From Littorina saxatilis (taxonomy: Eukaryota > Mollusca > Gastropoda > Littorinimorpha > Littorinidae): a stretch of 64,000 nt of DNA. The stretch is taken from the NCBI RefSeq assembly GCF_037325665.1, contig NC_090254.1, positions 35,440,788 to 35,504,787 on the forward strand. Direction: 5' to 3'. Under the pieces are notes generated by a model that worked only from the letters and a program-made list of their open reading frames with translations, was not told the DNA's origin and did not search any database. Each line of letters opens with the position of its first letter. The first letter of the stretch is position 1. Below, piece by piece: positions 46,766-57,666 of this stretch. The position numbers were made by a program, and so were the translations under genes.

Positions 46766-48689
46766 AGGGGATGGGCCCCTAATATGGACCGGCTCCTGAT
46801 ATGAACCACTTTCAGTTTTGACAAACTGACGATGCTAGAGCGCTCAAAACAGTTTCATTCGCTGCATTTACCCTCTCTGCATAACGTGCACATGTCAAAA
46901 CAGTCGTAGACTGAAACCACAAAACCTTTAGGCTTTTTCTCTACCTTTGTTACACTTCGCAGCGTTCACTTTAAATTTGACGCTTAAAACGGACAAGTTT
47001 ATGTCCACAGACACGCAAAAATGGCTATGTATGACAGACTGTATCCGCTATAGCAGTGCTGACCATGAATTTCAGGCGCAAACAAAAAATAATACATGTA
47101 GCAAAGTCTCAAAGTAGGCCCTATGTGTGTGTCCCCTAATATGGACTATCTTAAAGGAAAGAAAGTTGAAGGCTGGGTTGAGCTATTCATTAAGAAGCTT
47201 GCTGAAAATGACCTATATGCAATATGGCATGAAAATCTTTTTAAATTTGTTGTGAACAATTACAGCTTTGTATTCCATGTTTATTATTTTTTTATGAAGT
47301 AATTATAGTAAAATTATGTTAAAAAGTTATGTTTCTTATTTGTTCGACCTTCTTAGGATTATGGAGTTTTATGCACTGCCTTTTATAGTTAACTAAACTT
47401 TTGTATTTGAAATAGCCCATTGCAGTCGGTGTAGGCCTCAAGCATATTTTGTCCAGTATTTAATTTAATTCTCTATTTGTGTATGAACTCAAATGTTTAG
47501 TGTTCATAGTATGTCTTGCTAGGCTAAGTTCTATTTAATCAGAGTATGTTTGCGTGTGCTTATACTTAGTGATATTGTAAAGCGCATAGTGCTTTTAGTT
47601 ATGCGCTATAGAAATCTCCTTAATAGATCTATATATATATACGACTAGTGTCTGTGTGTCTGTCTGTCTGTGCGCGATGCACGGCCAAAGTTCTCGGTGG
47701 ATCTGCTTCTTCTTCTTCTTCTTCAGCGTTCGACGATGGATGGATCTGCTTCAAATTTGGTGGGCTTATTCAGAGAGACCCCGGACACAACCTCATCGAT
47801 GAGATATTTCAACACGTGCTCTCAGCGCGTAGCGCTGAACCGATTTTGGTTTTTCTCTGGATCCATTCCCAGTAACTCTTCCTTATCTTCTCCAGTGTTT
47901 TCAGCGTTTATCTCCCTTCCTTCGTGTGGCGTCAATCCATATTCCCGTTTCTATTTTTAGAAGGTCACTGTCGACAACGCTCAATCCATATTCCCGTTAT
48001 ACTATTTTTAGAAGGTCACTGTCCCGGCGAAGCCGGGTATTACTCTTCCTTATCTTCTCCAGTGTTTTGCGCGTTTATCTCCCTTCCTTCGTGCGGTGCG
48101 CACCCGGCAAAGCCGGGTCCCCGGCGCAGCCGGGTATTCGGCTCGACTTCTTCCCGGCGAAGCCGTACCCGGCGAAGCGGGTATTCATCTAGTACAATAA
48201 ATAAATAGCCAGCCCTCGAGCTTTAAAAAAAACCCATATCAAACAGTCTCCTTTACGGTAAAGTTGATAATTTCATTTATTTTCTCATTGTTTTTGATAA
48301 GTTTCTATAGTTTCCTGTTGTGCTACAAATAATGTTCTCGTCAAGCCAAAACAGATCAATTTGAAGCATATCTGAATTAGTCTGACTTGCATACTAATTA
48401 AGTCACTTGTATCATATTATTTTGAGGTATATGGGGCTTTACAGTGATTCGCCAAGACCTCTTCATTGGTCCCTACTGGGCGCCCAGGACCCTAATATGG
48501 ACCAGCTGTGAATTGTTCTGTATTTATTTTTGACGCTGAATGTTTATCAAAGCTTATTCGCTCTAATTAGGCCTAAAGGTTAACACTAGAGAGAACTACT
48601 ACCAAACACAAAATGAAATTCCTTCGCAAGCAAACAAGCTAGTTATTAGTATGAAACAAAAAGTGGTCCATATTAGGCCCCTTCTCCTA
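46766..48689. mobile_element. TIR element with GGGCCCCTAATATGGACC ends, hosting a Helitron
   Basis: The left end GGGGATGGGCCCCTAATATG is inverse to the right end CATATTAGGCCCCTTCTCC. A related element reads in the other direction from 52616. It contains a further internal ACCCTAATATGGACC at 48490. No transposase was found. Confidence 0.6.
47628..48192 (+). mobile_element. Short canonical Helitron (non-autonomous)
   Basis: It starts TCTATATATATATACGAC and ends with the GC-rich stem ACCCGGCGAAGCGGG, then TATTCAT, then CTAG, and lies exactly between A (47627) and T (48193). These are the hallmarks of Helitrons. Three or more copies of CCGGCGAAGCCGG occur near the 3' end and a short internal duplication spans 47870-48080. 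No Rep/helicase gene, so it would rely on a partner. Confidence 0.85.
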
Positions 48690-50672
48690 AAAGGGTTCCG
48701 TGTGTACGCAGACGTATCACACCTTTCTGTAAGGATTAAGAAGGTTAGAAGGGCAAATCCCTCACGACTCTAGAGGTGCGTTGCTTAGGCAGACCGTAAC
48801 AGAACGTTTGCAAACGTTTTCTTGGCAACGCATAGTTTTGTCGTATCGCTCGCGAACGCTCGCTCGAGTACCATTGTCTGGGGTCACTGAAGCGTAACAA
48901 AGGCGACCGCTTGCCGAGAATGGTCTAGGCATAAGGCATAGACCTATATTAGAGAGAGACTGCGATAGAGAGAAAGAGCAACGGGAGTTTGTGCCGAGCA
49001 TTCTGTAACGTACCTGAGAGGTGGCACGCCAGAAACTATTGCACTGTACTGAGCTTGCTATTTGACTCTCTCTCTCTTTCTCTCTATCGCAGTCTCTCTC
49101 TCTGTCTTGCGTGCTCTCTCTCTTTCTCTGTCTCTGTCTCTCTCTCTGACCCTCTGTGCCTGTCTCTCTGTCTACGTCTCTGTCTTTCTCATTCTTTCTT
49201 TCTTTCTTTCTTTCTCTCTCTCCCTCCCAATATCTCTCCCTATGTCTTTCTCTTTCTTTTTACCTCTCCAATATCTCTCCCTATGTCTTTTTCTTTCTTT
49301 TGATCTCTCTCTATATATCTGTCTGTCTCTCTTTGTGTCCGTCTGAATGTCTCTCTCTCGTATCTTTTTTTGCTCTCTTTGTATCTCTTTCTCTCTCTCT
49401 CTCTTTCGCTTGACTGACATGAAGACCACAACACTTTTTCACGGAATCAACAAGAAATCCAACGCTTCTTCACGTGGGGTACGAAACACACACACTCACA
49501 CAGATATCCTGAGGGCCAATGCTGTTCCAAGTACAAAGCGACTGTTTGCATGATCGCCCCCAATATGCATGCATGGACTCGGCCGTCAGCGAAGAGACGG
49601 GTCCATTTAGTTGAAAGTATAGGTACACGCCGTGGATCGTGTAACTCTGCATTTGCGCCACCGCAACTTTTTATCGCTTCACGCCGACGAAGAGGCAAGC
49701 TGCAAGGTAGGTCTCTCACAGAAAATGAAAATTTGTAGGACTTTCAGGCATCATCTAGATTCTTCATTAGTACATTTTAAAGAAGTATATACTCAAGGTC
49801 TAAGGTACGTGCTTTTTTAGTCGAAATGTCAGGTTTCGGCAGTTCAGAAGTCCGATTTCTGCTGGAATTGTAGCTGAAATTGCACGATTTGTCCCTTCCT
49901 TCGTAACTTCAACGAAACAGCACTAGTTGATGCATTCCCGTGATGATATCCTGTGAGCTAAACATGTCCTTTGTATTCTTGATGAATGCTGTTGCACAAT
50001 TTTGTCTTTGGGTGACGCACGCGGCAAAAGGAAACACAAACAATTAGACTTCATGTTATACGCCACCGATGCTTGGTGTAATTCGCCACCGCAATTTCAC
50101 GTCTTGGATGTTATTCGCCACCGCAACTGTCTAATGAATTGCATAATATGTTGAAGAGTTCAGTGATTCTGTCACTTCCAATTGAAAATATTGATTTGGA
50201 GTTGTTCAGTTCAGTGTATAGTTCAGCTTTTGTAGAACACGTTTCTGAGACGCGCACCTGGCGGCGTTTCACTCCCACATTCTTCGTCATTCTTCTTTCC
50301 CGAAAAACGTCACGTCTGTCAGAGGCGTTCTTTTCTCTTCCAGCGTCAAACTGATTAGTTTTTGTGTTGTCGCTGGTAATAGGAATGACTGAATTTTAGA
50401 ATTATTTCACACACATAAACACCAACGAAGCTTAAGAATTTTAGAATTATGTGGTATTTGGCCCCACAATGTTTTTAACAGGAGCGTTCCAGGCCCAGTT
50501 TCAGACTCAAGTGACCGCAAATCAAACAGGAAGAGGTAGGTTCCATATTGTCAAACTTAGTGATTTCAGCCACTGAGTGTTTATTGCTAGAATGGCAAGA
50601 ATCGCTGCGCTCTTCAATCACATATGCTTATACAATAACTTTTCTGACGGGATACGAGTGGTTTGGTTGCAG

Positions 50673-51212
50673 ATGGATTTGGAACAGTCCGGGCAAACCA
50701 TTGACAGCTTCCTTGATGTCAGTGATGTGGTAGAAGTTACTACTCGACCACCAGTGACTTCGACACCGCAGAAAAAGAAGTCAGAGCAAAAGCAGTGTTT
50801 ATGCCCAGAATGTGGGAAAACATATAAACACCACCGAACATTAAGAAACCACAGGCTCTTCCATCACACAGAGGGTGGGGGTCCAAGGGTTACCTGTGGG
50901 ATGTGCAAAAAAACATTCACGAGGTCTGCAGACCTCCAGTCACATGTGAACAAACAGCACATCGGGCAAAAACCTTTCGACTGCTCCAATTGCCACAAAA
51001 AATGTGCGTGCAAACGCAATGCAAACCCAAACCGCCACACATGTGTGCAAATCACTAAGTACGCGTGTGATGTCTGTGGCAAAGAGTATAAACACAAATC
51101 AACACTCAAGGCTCACACTCAACTCAACTCAACTCAACTCAAATTTATTAATCCATATGGAAATTATGTTGTAACAATACTCATTTCCAATCAAAAGAAT
51201 AAGAATGCATAA
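50673..51212 (+). CDS. C2H2 zinc-finger protein of element B (C-terminus altered by an insertion)
   Basis: ATG at 50673 follows directly on the acceptor TTTGGTTGCAG, the same arrangement as the paralogue at 27944. MDLEQSGQTIDSFLDVSD repeats the DSFLD motif. Four finger units follow at about residues 44-67 (CPECGKTYKHHRTLRNHRLFHH), 75-96 (CGMCKKTFTRSADLQSHVNKQH), 103-124 (CSNCHKKCACKRNANPNRHTC, C2HC) and from 132 (CDVCGKEYKHKSTLKAH). At about 51117 a retroelement-like insert with (AACTC)n begins, so the present frame runs on to a stop at 51210. Beyond the insert the sequence resumes at GCTCACTCCTGCCC: a Cys completing a C2HC finger, eight Arg codons from an (AGA)n tract, NTTV and a stop. Probably a nuclear DNA-binding protein. 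Confidence 0.75.
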   Translation: MDLEQSGQTIDSFLDVSDVVEVTTRPPVTSTPQKKKSEQKQCLCPECGKTYKHHRTLRNHRLFHHTEGGGPRVTCGMCKKTFTRSADLQSHVNKQHIGQKPFDCSNCHKKCACKRNANPNRHTCVQITKYACDVCGKEYKHKSTLKAHTQLNSTQLKFINPYGNYVVTILISNQKNKNA

Positions 51213-51349
51213 TAAAAAATAAAAACATCATAAGAAAATAAGTGAGTATGATTATTATGAGTATGATCACAGTCTCACTAACGCAAACAGTCATCCGTCA
51301 AGTCAAGTCTGCCAACACACAACTCACTCACACAACAACAACACACACC

Positions 51350-51393
<44 letters not shown>
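51117..51393. mobile_element. SINE-like insert in the zinc-finger gene
   Basis: Begins with (AACTC)n and AAATTTATTA and ends in (CA)n. The host word GCTCAC(AC)TC is present on both sides as a probable target duplication. No pol III boxes are visible, so it may be a 5'-truncated copy. Confidence 0.55.
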
Positions 51394-51396
<3 letters not shown>

Positions 51397-51459
51397 TCAC
51401 TCCTGCCCAAGAAGAAGAAGAAGAAGAAGAAGAAGAAATACTACAGTTTGATTTGTCAA

Positions 51460-52040
51460 CTCATGGTGCCTTTAAATCCTTTGCATAGGCAAGATCACGC
51501 CACGCCCCTGAGTTTAAAACTTGCAGCACTAAAGTTAAAATGCTCCTATCAATTGCTGTCAGTTTTGTGACAAAAATAAAGGTTTAAATGCCTCCACGAT
51601 GTTGATGCGTTTGAAAATAACAATTTGCGTAGTGCGGTGACGAATAACAAAAAATGCGGTGGCGAGTTACATCTAACATTGAATTGATGCGGTGGCGAAT
51701 TACAGAGAGTTGTTGACACTCTGTTTTTATCTGCTTCTTGCAAAGTATATATGGAACTATATACAGAGAAACTACACGTGGAGATTCATAAAACATTAAA
51801 GTTATCAGTGAACATGTCCAAGAATAACCAGTAATCTCCGTTTTGTTGCATTTGACGCAGAAACTGAAAATATGCCCAAAACATGGGGAAACGAGAAGAA
51901 AAACAGATCGTCACGATCACCAGGGCCATCAAAGCATCAAAAAATATATACAGAAATATAGCTAAGGATATAAGTATGTGAAATGCAACACTTGAGAACA
52001 TGCTGAGTGCCTAGCATTCTAATAATTTAATTTATCATTC
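51460..52040. other. Element B right interior, no gene
   Basis: Contains three of the inverted GCGGTGGCG motifs (51633, 51655, 51688). No coding sequence is supported. Confidence 0.5.
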
Positions 52041-52241
52041 GAGAGATCTACCTCGCAGCTTGCCTCTTCGTCGGCGTGAAGCGATAAAAAGTTGCGGTGG
52101 CGCAAATGCAGAGTTACACGATCCACGGCGTGAGGTAGAGAGGGTAGGACAGTTCGCCGCGAACATAGCGTTGCCTACAACATGAACACTTTTTGTCTCT
52201 GCGCGAACAGATTGTTATAAGCTCTAGGCAACGCACCCCTG

Positions 52242-52615
52242 TTCTTTAGTGTGGAACATTGCCACCAGAGCGAGAAAGAGGTAAGGAATGAACGAACGAA
52301 CAAACGTTCTTTATTACTCAAGGATAGAGATTCTAAGCTAACCGAGACCAGTTGAGATTATATCAATGCGCCCTCAGGCCCTGCCAGCAGGTGATCATTT
52401 GTTGTTGTAGCTATTTTCGGTTAGAATCTTCCCCCCACCCAATTCACTCCCCAAAATATAGCAACTGACACCGCCCACTCGCCAACTGCACATGAACTCA
52501 ACGACAACGTTTCTATTCAGGAAAGCACATCAAAAATGTTCTGACAACTTGAACCAAAGGTAATTTTTTGTTATGTATTTCCTTTTTTCTTTATTGCATG
52601 TGCTTTCTGTGTGAG
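52242..52615. other. No recognised feature
   Basis: Only short unrelated open frames and a loose GAACGAACGAACAAACG tract at 52289-52306. Confidence 0.35.
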
Positions 52616-53860
52616 TAGGGGAAGGGCTCCTAATATGGACCACTTTTTGACTCACATGCGAAGCAAAAGTGAGTCTATGTACTCACCCGAGTCGTCCGTC
52701 CGTCCGTCCGTCCGTCCGGACGTCCGGAAAACTTTAACGTTGGATATTTCTTGGACACTATTCAGTCTATCAGTACCAAATTTGGCAAGATGGTGTATGA
52801 TGACAAGGCCCCAAAAAACATACATAGCATCTTGACCTTGCTTCAAGGTCAAGGTCGCAGGGGCCATAAATGTTGCCTAAAAAACAGCTATTTTTCACAT
52901 TTTTCCAATTTTCTCTGAAGTTTTTGAGATTGAATACCTCACCTATATATGATATATAGGGCAAAGTAAGCCCCATCTTTTGATACCAGTTTGGTTTACC
53001 TTGCTTCAAGGTCAAGGTCACAGGAGCTCTTCAAAGTTGGATTGTATACATATTTTGAAGTGACCTTGACCCTGAACTATGGAAGATAACTGTTTCAAAC
53101 TTAAAAATTAGGTGGGGCACATGTTATGCTTTCATCATAAGACACATTTGGTCACATATGATCAAGGTCAAGGTCACTTTGACCCTTATGAAATGTGACC
53201 AAAATAAGGTAGTGAACCACTGAAAGTGACCATATCTCATGGTAGAAAGAGCCAATAAGCACCATTGTACTTCCTATGTCTTGAATTAACAGCTTTGTGT
53301 TGCATGACCTTGGATGACCTTGACCTTGGGTCAAGGTCACATGTATTTTGGTAGGAAAAATGTGTAAAGCATGTGAGTCGTATGGGCTTTGCCCTTCTTG
53401 TTGTTTCATGCTGATAACTAGCTTGTTTTCTTGCGTAGAAGTTTCATTCCATGTTTGGTAGTCCTTCTCTCTTAGGTTAACCGTTAGGCATAATTAGAGT
53501 GAATTAGCTTTGATAGATATTCAGCAAAAATTAAATACAGAAAAAATCACAACTGCTCCATATTAGGAGCCTGGGCGCCCAATATGGACCAGTGAAGAGG
53601 CCTTCAAGGATCACTGTAGAAAGCCCCCTATACTTCAAAATAACACGATACAACTTAGTGTGCAAGTCAGATTAATTAAAATATGCTTTAGATTTATCTG
53701 TTTCGGGTTGATCGGAGCATTATTTGAAGCACACCAGAAAATTAAAGAAGCTTATCAAGAACGGAGTGAAAATAAGTGAAATTATCGATTACCACAAAAA
53801 GAAGACTATTTGATATATTTTTTGAAATCTCGAGGACTGGTTATAGGTTATTTTCAACGA
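52616..53860. mobile_element. Second CCTAATATGGACC element, partial, split by R2 copy 2
   Basis: The end TAGGGGAAGGGCTCCTAATA is the inverse of the 48689 end. After the R2 insert (52645-53400), the sequence runs parallel to the inverse of 48660-48210 as far as CTCGAGGACTGG near 53835. The opposite terminus was not found. Confidence 0.6.
52645..53400 (-). mobile_element. Helentron-like repeat, family R2, copy 2
   Basis: Same ends as copy 1 (GACTCACATGCGAAGC; CTTTGCCCTTCTTG). The undisturbed target, CCACTTTTTGTTTCAT, can be read in inverse at 48652-48667, so the element entered between T and T. About 105 bp present in copy 1 is missing near the right end. Confidence 0.85.
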
Positions 53861-54424
53861 GCTTTTTAATGAATTAATGAAAATAGCCTTTAGCTTTTAT
53901 TTTCGTCAAAAACAAAGAGACTGCCAACGTTCCAAAATTCAGAATAAAAAAAAACAAGAAAGGTGGGTTGTTTGAACGTTTGTTATTGACAAAATAATAC
54001 GTCACGTGCACAAATTGTCGACCCAACGGTCTTTAAAGTGCACAGACAAACAACGAGTAAGAAGAACTTAGCTTGATCGAATGTTTCAGCCGCTTGTTGG
54101 GAAAGGCATTCATTCAATTAGACTTTGGGAGGGCGTCAATCCACGATGAAGACCGAGAAGTTTTAAATGGAAGCATATTAATGTTATTGTAATTCAATCT
54201 GACGACGATCTCTTTCCTGCTTTCATGCGATGGTAAACAGACAGAATTGGTTTTGTTCTGTTCACACACTACTTTTTAGTCCACCCACCTGCAAGGGTCA
54301 AGTCCCAAGAAATATGTCTCTGTATTCCTATCTTATCACTCTGCTCCTGTTTTGTTTTCTTTCACATACATTTTCCCTTATTTTTTGACGGGTTTCTGGA
54401 CAGCACAATCTAAAAACAAATTCT
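53861..54424. other. No recognised feature
   Basis: AT-rich interval without supported coding or repeat structure. Confidence 0.3.
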
Positions 54425-54480
54425 TATGTCACACGCTTTCCTTCTTTGCCACTGCTAAAGCAAACGTGTGCAAGATTGTT
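54425..54480 (+). repeat. Repeat block shared (inverted) with 59330-59381
   Basis: TGTCACACGCTTTCCTTCTT and AAGCAAACGTGTGCAAG are the inverse of CTTGCACACGTTTGCTT and AAGAAGGAAAGCGTGTGACA. Confidence 0.8.
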
Positions 54481-54906
54481 TATCCTACATACGTGAGAGA
54501 GACACCCGTGAGATAATAATCGTTCAAATCACACGTGTGTATATCATGTAAATGAGGTCATGTCAAGCAAGTCTGGCAGACAGACACACAGACAGTTTTT
54601 CCACTGCGTATGATGCCAAAGTCACCGAGACAAACGTCATTATAGAAACAAAAATAGCGCTCGCTAATTACCCTCGATGAATCTTTAGGAACTAACACGT
54701 CACGCCACACTTTCAGAGTGACGTTTCTTTGCTTTGACGTAATAGATTGCACGAGGCTTTAGAAGAGATCGAGGTTCCAAAACAAGCGTCTTCAATTTAG
54801 CTGCCTCGACTGCAGGACATTTTCAGTAAAATACACGTAAGTATATTAAACAGGATATGTGTGTAGGATAAACAGAATATATGGTGCGCCAAATTGATAT
54901 TATTAT

Positions 54907-55048
54907 CGTTAACAGTTATAAAGGGTTTTGAAACTATTGTTAACTGTTATATAGAGTTTCGAAACTGTCGTTATCTGTTATATAGAGTTTTGAAACTATC
55001 GTTAACTGTTAAATAGAGTTTCGAAACTATCGTTAACTGTTATTTAGA
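54907..55048 (+). repeat. 31 bp tandem repeat, about 4.5 copies
   Basis: Unit CGTTAACTGTTATATAGAGT then TTCGAAACTAT, with one or two changes per copy. Confidence 0.85.
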
Positions 55049-55139
55049 CTTATATCAATAGCGCATTTGTGCGCGCTATTGCTAAAACTATGAATAACTT
55101 ATAACGAGGGTTTCGCAAAACGGCGGCATGGTGCGCGCA

Positions 55140-55690
55140 AGTCAGTGATGTTATATAGAGTTTCTAAAAATAGCGAAGGCGTGGTCGGATGTTTCGATGC
55201 CGGTGTGACGTTTTCATCTTTCGCCTGTGTACATATTTCCCCCTCGACATCTACTCAAGACTGAAATGTTGTTTCCTGGTAAAATTATTTATGGACGAAA
55301 AGCATGCCAGTTTCTTGCACGTGAAGAAAATTGGTGGTAAAACTTAATAGATTTCACCCCCCAAAATCGAATTCTTCGAAAACGTGTACTGAGTGGTTAT
55401 ACGTCCCTTGAGTAAGAAGGAAAACATTTTAGGATGAATCAAATTTCTAAGTTAAATAAAACAAATTGGTTGGACAAATTTGGCCCCATGAATGTAAGGT
55501 ACACAAGGTCGCTCATCAGTACTATCGAAGGATGTCTTTTTGTTTAGTGTAGAGTTTATACTAGATCAACGAGGCCGAGAAGGGAAATATCAACACGGCG
55601 AAAGATGAAAACGTCATACCGGCAAAATGGCTGCTGAACGTTTCGTTTGAGCGAATTTGCACTAAATTACTACAACATTTAGTAGATCAT
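55140..55690. repeat. Inverted repeat pair around a 350 bp spacer
   Basis: GACGTTTTCATCTTTCGCC with ATATTTCCC at 55207-55246 is inverted at 55580-55618 (GGGAAATATCAACACGGCG, AAAGATGAAAACGTC). Probably the arms of a MITE; outer limits not resolved. Confidence 0.55.
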
Positions 55691-55794
55691 ATTCAACTAA
55701 CTGTCGTCTGATAAGTCCATCATTTCGCTGCTTCGTTTAATCAAGTAATCAAATCTTCGTTACAGCTAGCACGCTTCCTGTTTTCACATAAATA

Positions 55795-55912
55795 TTGGTC
55801 AGTGTCAGCTTGACCCGTTCAAGCTACCGCGCTGTGTGCGGGTCAGTTTCTACACATACATCGGCTGGCATTCATGCAGTGGGCAACGGTCAGTGTCAGG
55901 CTGACCCGTCCA
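55795..55912. repeat. Two copies of GGTCAGTGTCAG(C/G)(C/T)TGACCCGT
   Basis: The near-palindromic words at 55797-55818 and 55889-55910 are about 92 bp apart in direct orientation. No gene is supported across them. Confidence 0.6.
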
Positions 55913-56026
55913 ATACCCAAAGTTTCTTTTTTCAAATAGTGAACAGCTCGCTTTCGCTCGCAGTTCAATATTTAAAAAAAAACTCGTGTAAATCTGGTAC
56001 GACACAGCAAGCCATGTAGTATTCTC

Positions 56027-56170
56027 TATATGTTATACGCTTTAGGAGCATGGCAAGAACGGATTCAAACTCAAAATCGTCCCTCCAAAAGCCAAAAAAA
56101 TTACACACGACTTTTATTTCTCCTGCTGTTATCGTTTCTGGCACGTTTCATGATATTGAGGATTGCAGTT
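56027..56170 (+). repeat. Inverted duplicate of 58680-58830
   Basis: CAAGAACGGATTCAAACTC, AATCGTCCCTCCAAAAGCC and CGACTTTTATTTCTCCTGCTG recur inverted at 58700-58805. The copy at 58596-58754 has an open reading frame; this one lacks the corresponding ATG. Confidence 0.75.
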
Positions 56171-57247
56171 TCCCCCTCACACACAATATTCCAAAATAAT
56201 AAATAGTCAAACAGGGGCCAAAAAACAGTTTGCACCAAGAGTTCAACTTTTTATCTATCCAAAACAGTAAAAAAAATTATATGAACATTCGTATTTCCAA
56301 GATGATTGGCGTTCCAAGACGCTATATCCTAAAACCCCCAAAACATGCTTTTACAACTTCAGTGCATAATAACTGCCCAAAGGTGCTGTTTAAAGCAACT
56401 ATTGATAATAATTTTTAACATACTCCTTGAACACATTAAGAAAAATGGTTAAAGGCATATATGTACTCGATGACTATACACGCTAATTGCTTTACCAACA
56501 GCTGGAGACATGCTAAATTAAGTTCCCTGCAAAATATTGTGGTCTAGGACCCCTTCAATGTTGAGATATGTTAATTTTCATTTTGATCTGGATCGTCCTA
56601 TTTATAGATTTGGCAACACATGTAACGTTGATGCAAGGGAGCTAACACCGCGGCTTTGTTGACATCCTCACTTTTTCAGAGGCTAGAACAAGCTGTAATG
56701 CATGTATTATGGTCCGCGCATGGTGACATATCGTCATTATATGGTCTTATGGTGCGTTTGACATCGATTATGGGCAAACTACACTTTGTAAACACGGGAG
56801 CGCGTACATATGCCTTTAACTTGCAAATAAAGGGACAGCATTGATCAGAACAATGGTAAGATAAAGGACGCTACTTATATTTTGTACATTTTTTTATCTT
56901 TATCGTTTCCTGTAGACCTCAGAAGTTCTAGCCAGCTTAAGAAATCATTCTAAAATCGAAAAACAAACATCTATACATTTTGTATGCAAAGTAGATTGAT
57001 ATTTGACACAGTCACACAGACATACGTGGGCTATGGGGCAACCCTACCCCCTAAATTTGAAAACGGGGTCAATTTCTTAACTGCATGCATTCAGCAAAAC
57101 AATCCCTAAAAATTTTTTTTTCACAAATGAACTTATGACTTTAGAAAAGCATTCAAAAATGCATATATACAACGCTTTTTCTTTGGTCCCAATTCAAGGG
57201 GGTGTGCTATTCTCAGGTAACACTGTGAACGCTCAAATGAGACTTGG
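56171..57247. other. No recognised gene
   Basis: Several short open frames of about 62 codons (56230, 56656) without motifs. Confidence 0.3.
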
Positions 57248-57523
57248 TCACATGTCAAAATAGTAATCCCCCCTGTTGTTCATGGTTCGTTGGTGGGATT
57301 TGTTTTTTATCTGAGCCATTGGCAAGCATGAAATGTCATCAACATTAGGAAAGACATAGTATCTCCCATTGTCTTTTGCGCGCAAACACTTCACACAGAT
57401 CTCCTCTCGATCTGGCCCATCGGGGAAATGGGTTGACTTGGGGATGATCACCTTTCCATCCATGCTGACAAAGTCAGCGGTCACAAAGTCCCCAACTTGA
57501 ATCAGTGTCTCACTGTGGGACAA
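57248..57523 (-). pseudogene. ORF fragment with a VGDFV...YYVFPN motif, unrecognised family
   Basis: About 85 codons: SETLIQVGDFVTADFVS, then EEICVKCLRAKDNGRYYVFP and DDISCLPMAQI. The strand-rich pattern (VGDFV, charged strand, YYVFP, DDI) resembles small beta-barrel domains found at the C-termini of many invertebrate transposon-encoded proteins; that is my impression, not an identification. Sequence just upstream on the same strand (57530-57660) can be read as KPDDPATSFPIYVQWTSTHN in another frame, so an older ORF probably extended that way but is no longer continuous. Confidence 0.35.
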
Positions 57524-57666
57524 AGAACCTGGTTTTCACGACTGGCACCACATGGTTGGCTGACCACGCGGCATCCAGTGGCGTGTTGTGGGTAGACGTC
57601 CATTGGACATAAATTGGGAAGGACGTCGCTGGATCATCTGGTTTGCATACTTTGTTCATGTACAAC

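Larger units (their letters stand above)
48773..52241 (+). mobile_element. Zinc-finger element B: inverted-arm element with a C2H2 gene
   Basis: Ends GGTGCGTTGCTTAGG and CCTAGGCAACGCACC-like are inverse (right end TCTAGGCAACGCACCCC). A nearly identical 90 bp inverted pair lies inside: 49628-49719 and 52041-52130 (CGCCGTGGATCGTGTAACTC, TCGCTTCACGCCGACGAAG). Between them the word CGCCACCGCAA occurs four times in one orientation on the left and four times inverted on the right. As in element A, the inner arm ends in an exon-like CAAGCTGCAAG|GTAGGT donor. A CT-rich tract fills 49060-49412. The only gene is the zinc-finger ORF. The outer ends resemble hAT termini, but no 8 bp duplication is visible. 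Confidence 0.65.

Noticed and set aside
47628-48192. A coding ORF across the Helitron (94-96 codons)
   Set aside because: Frames are short, differ between the internal duplications, and show no Rep or helicase motifs.
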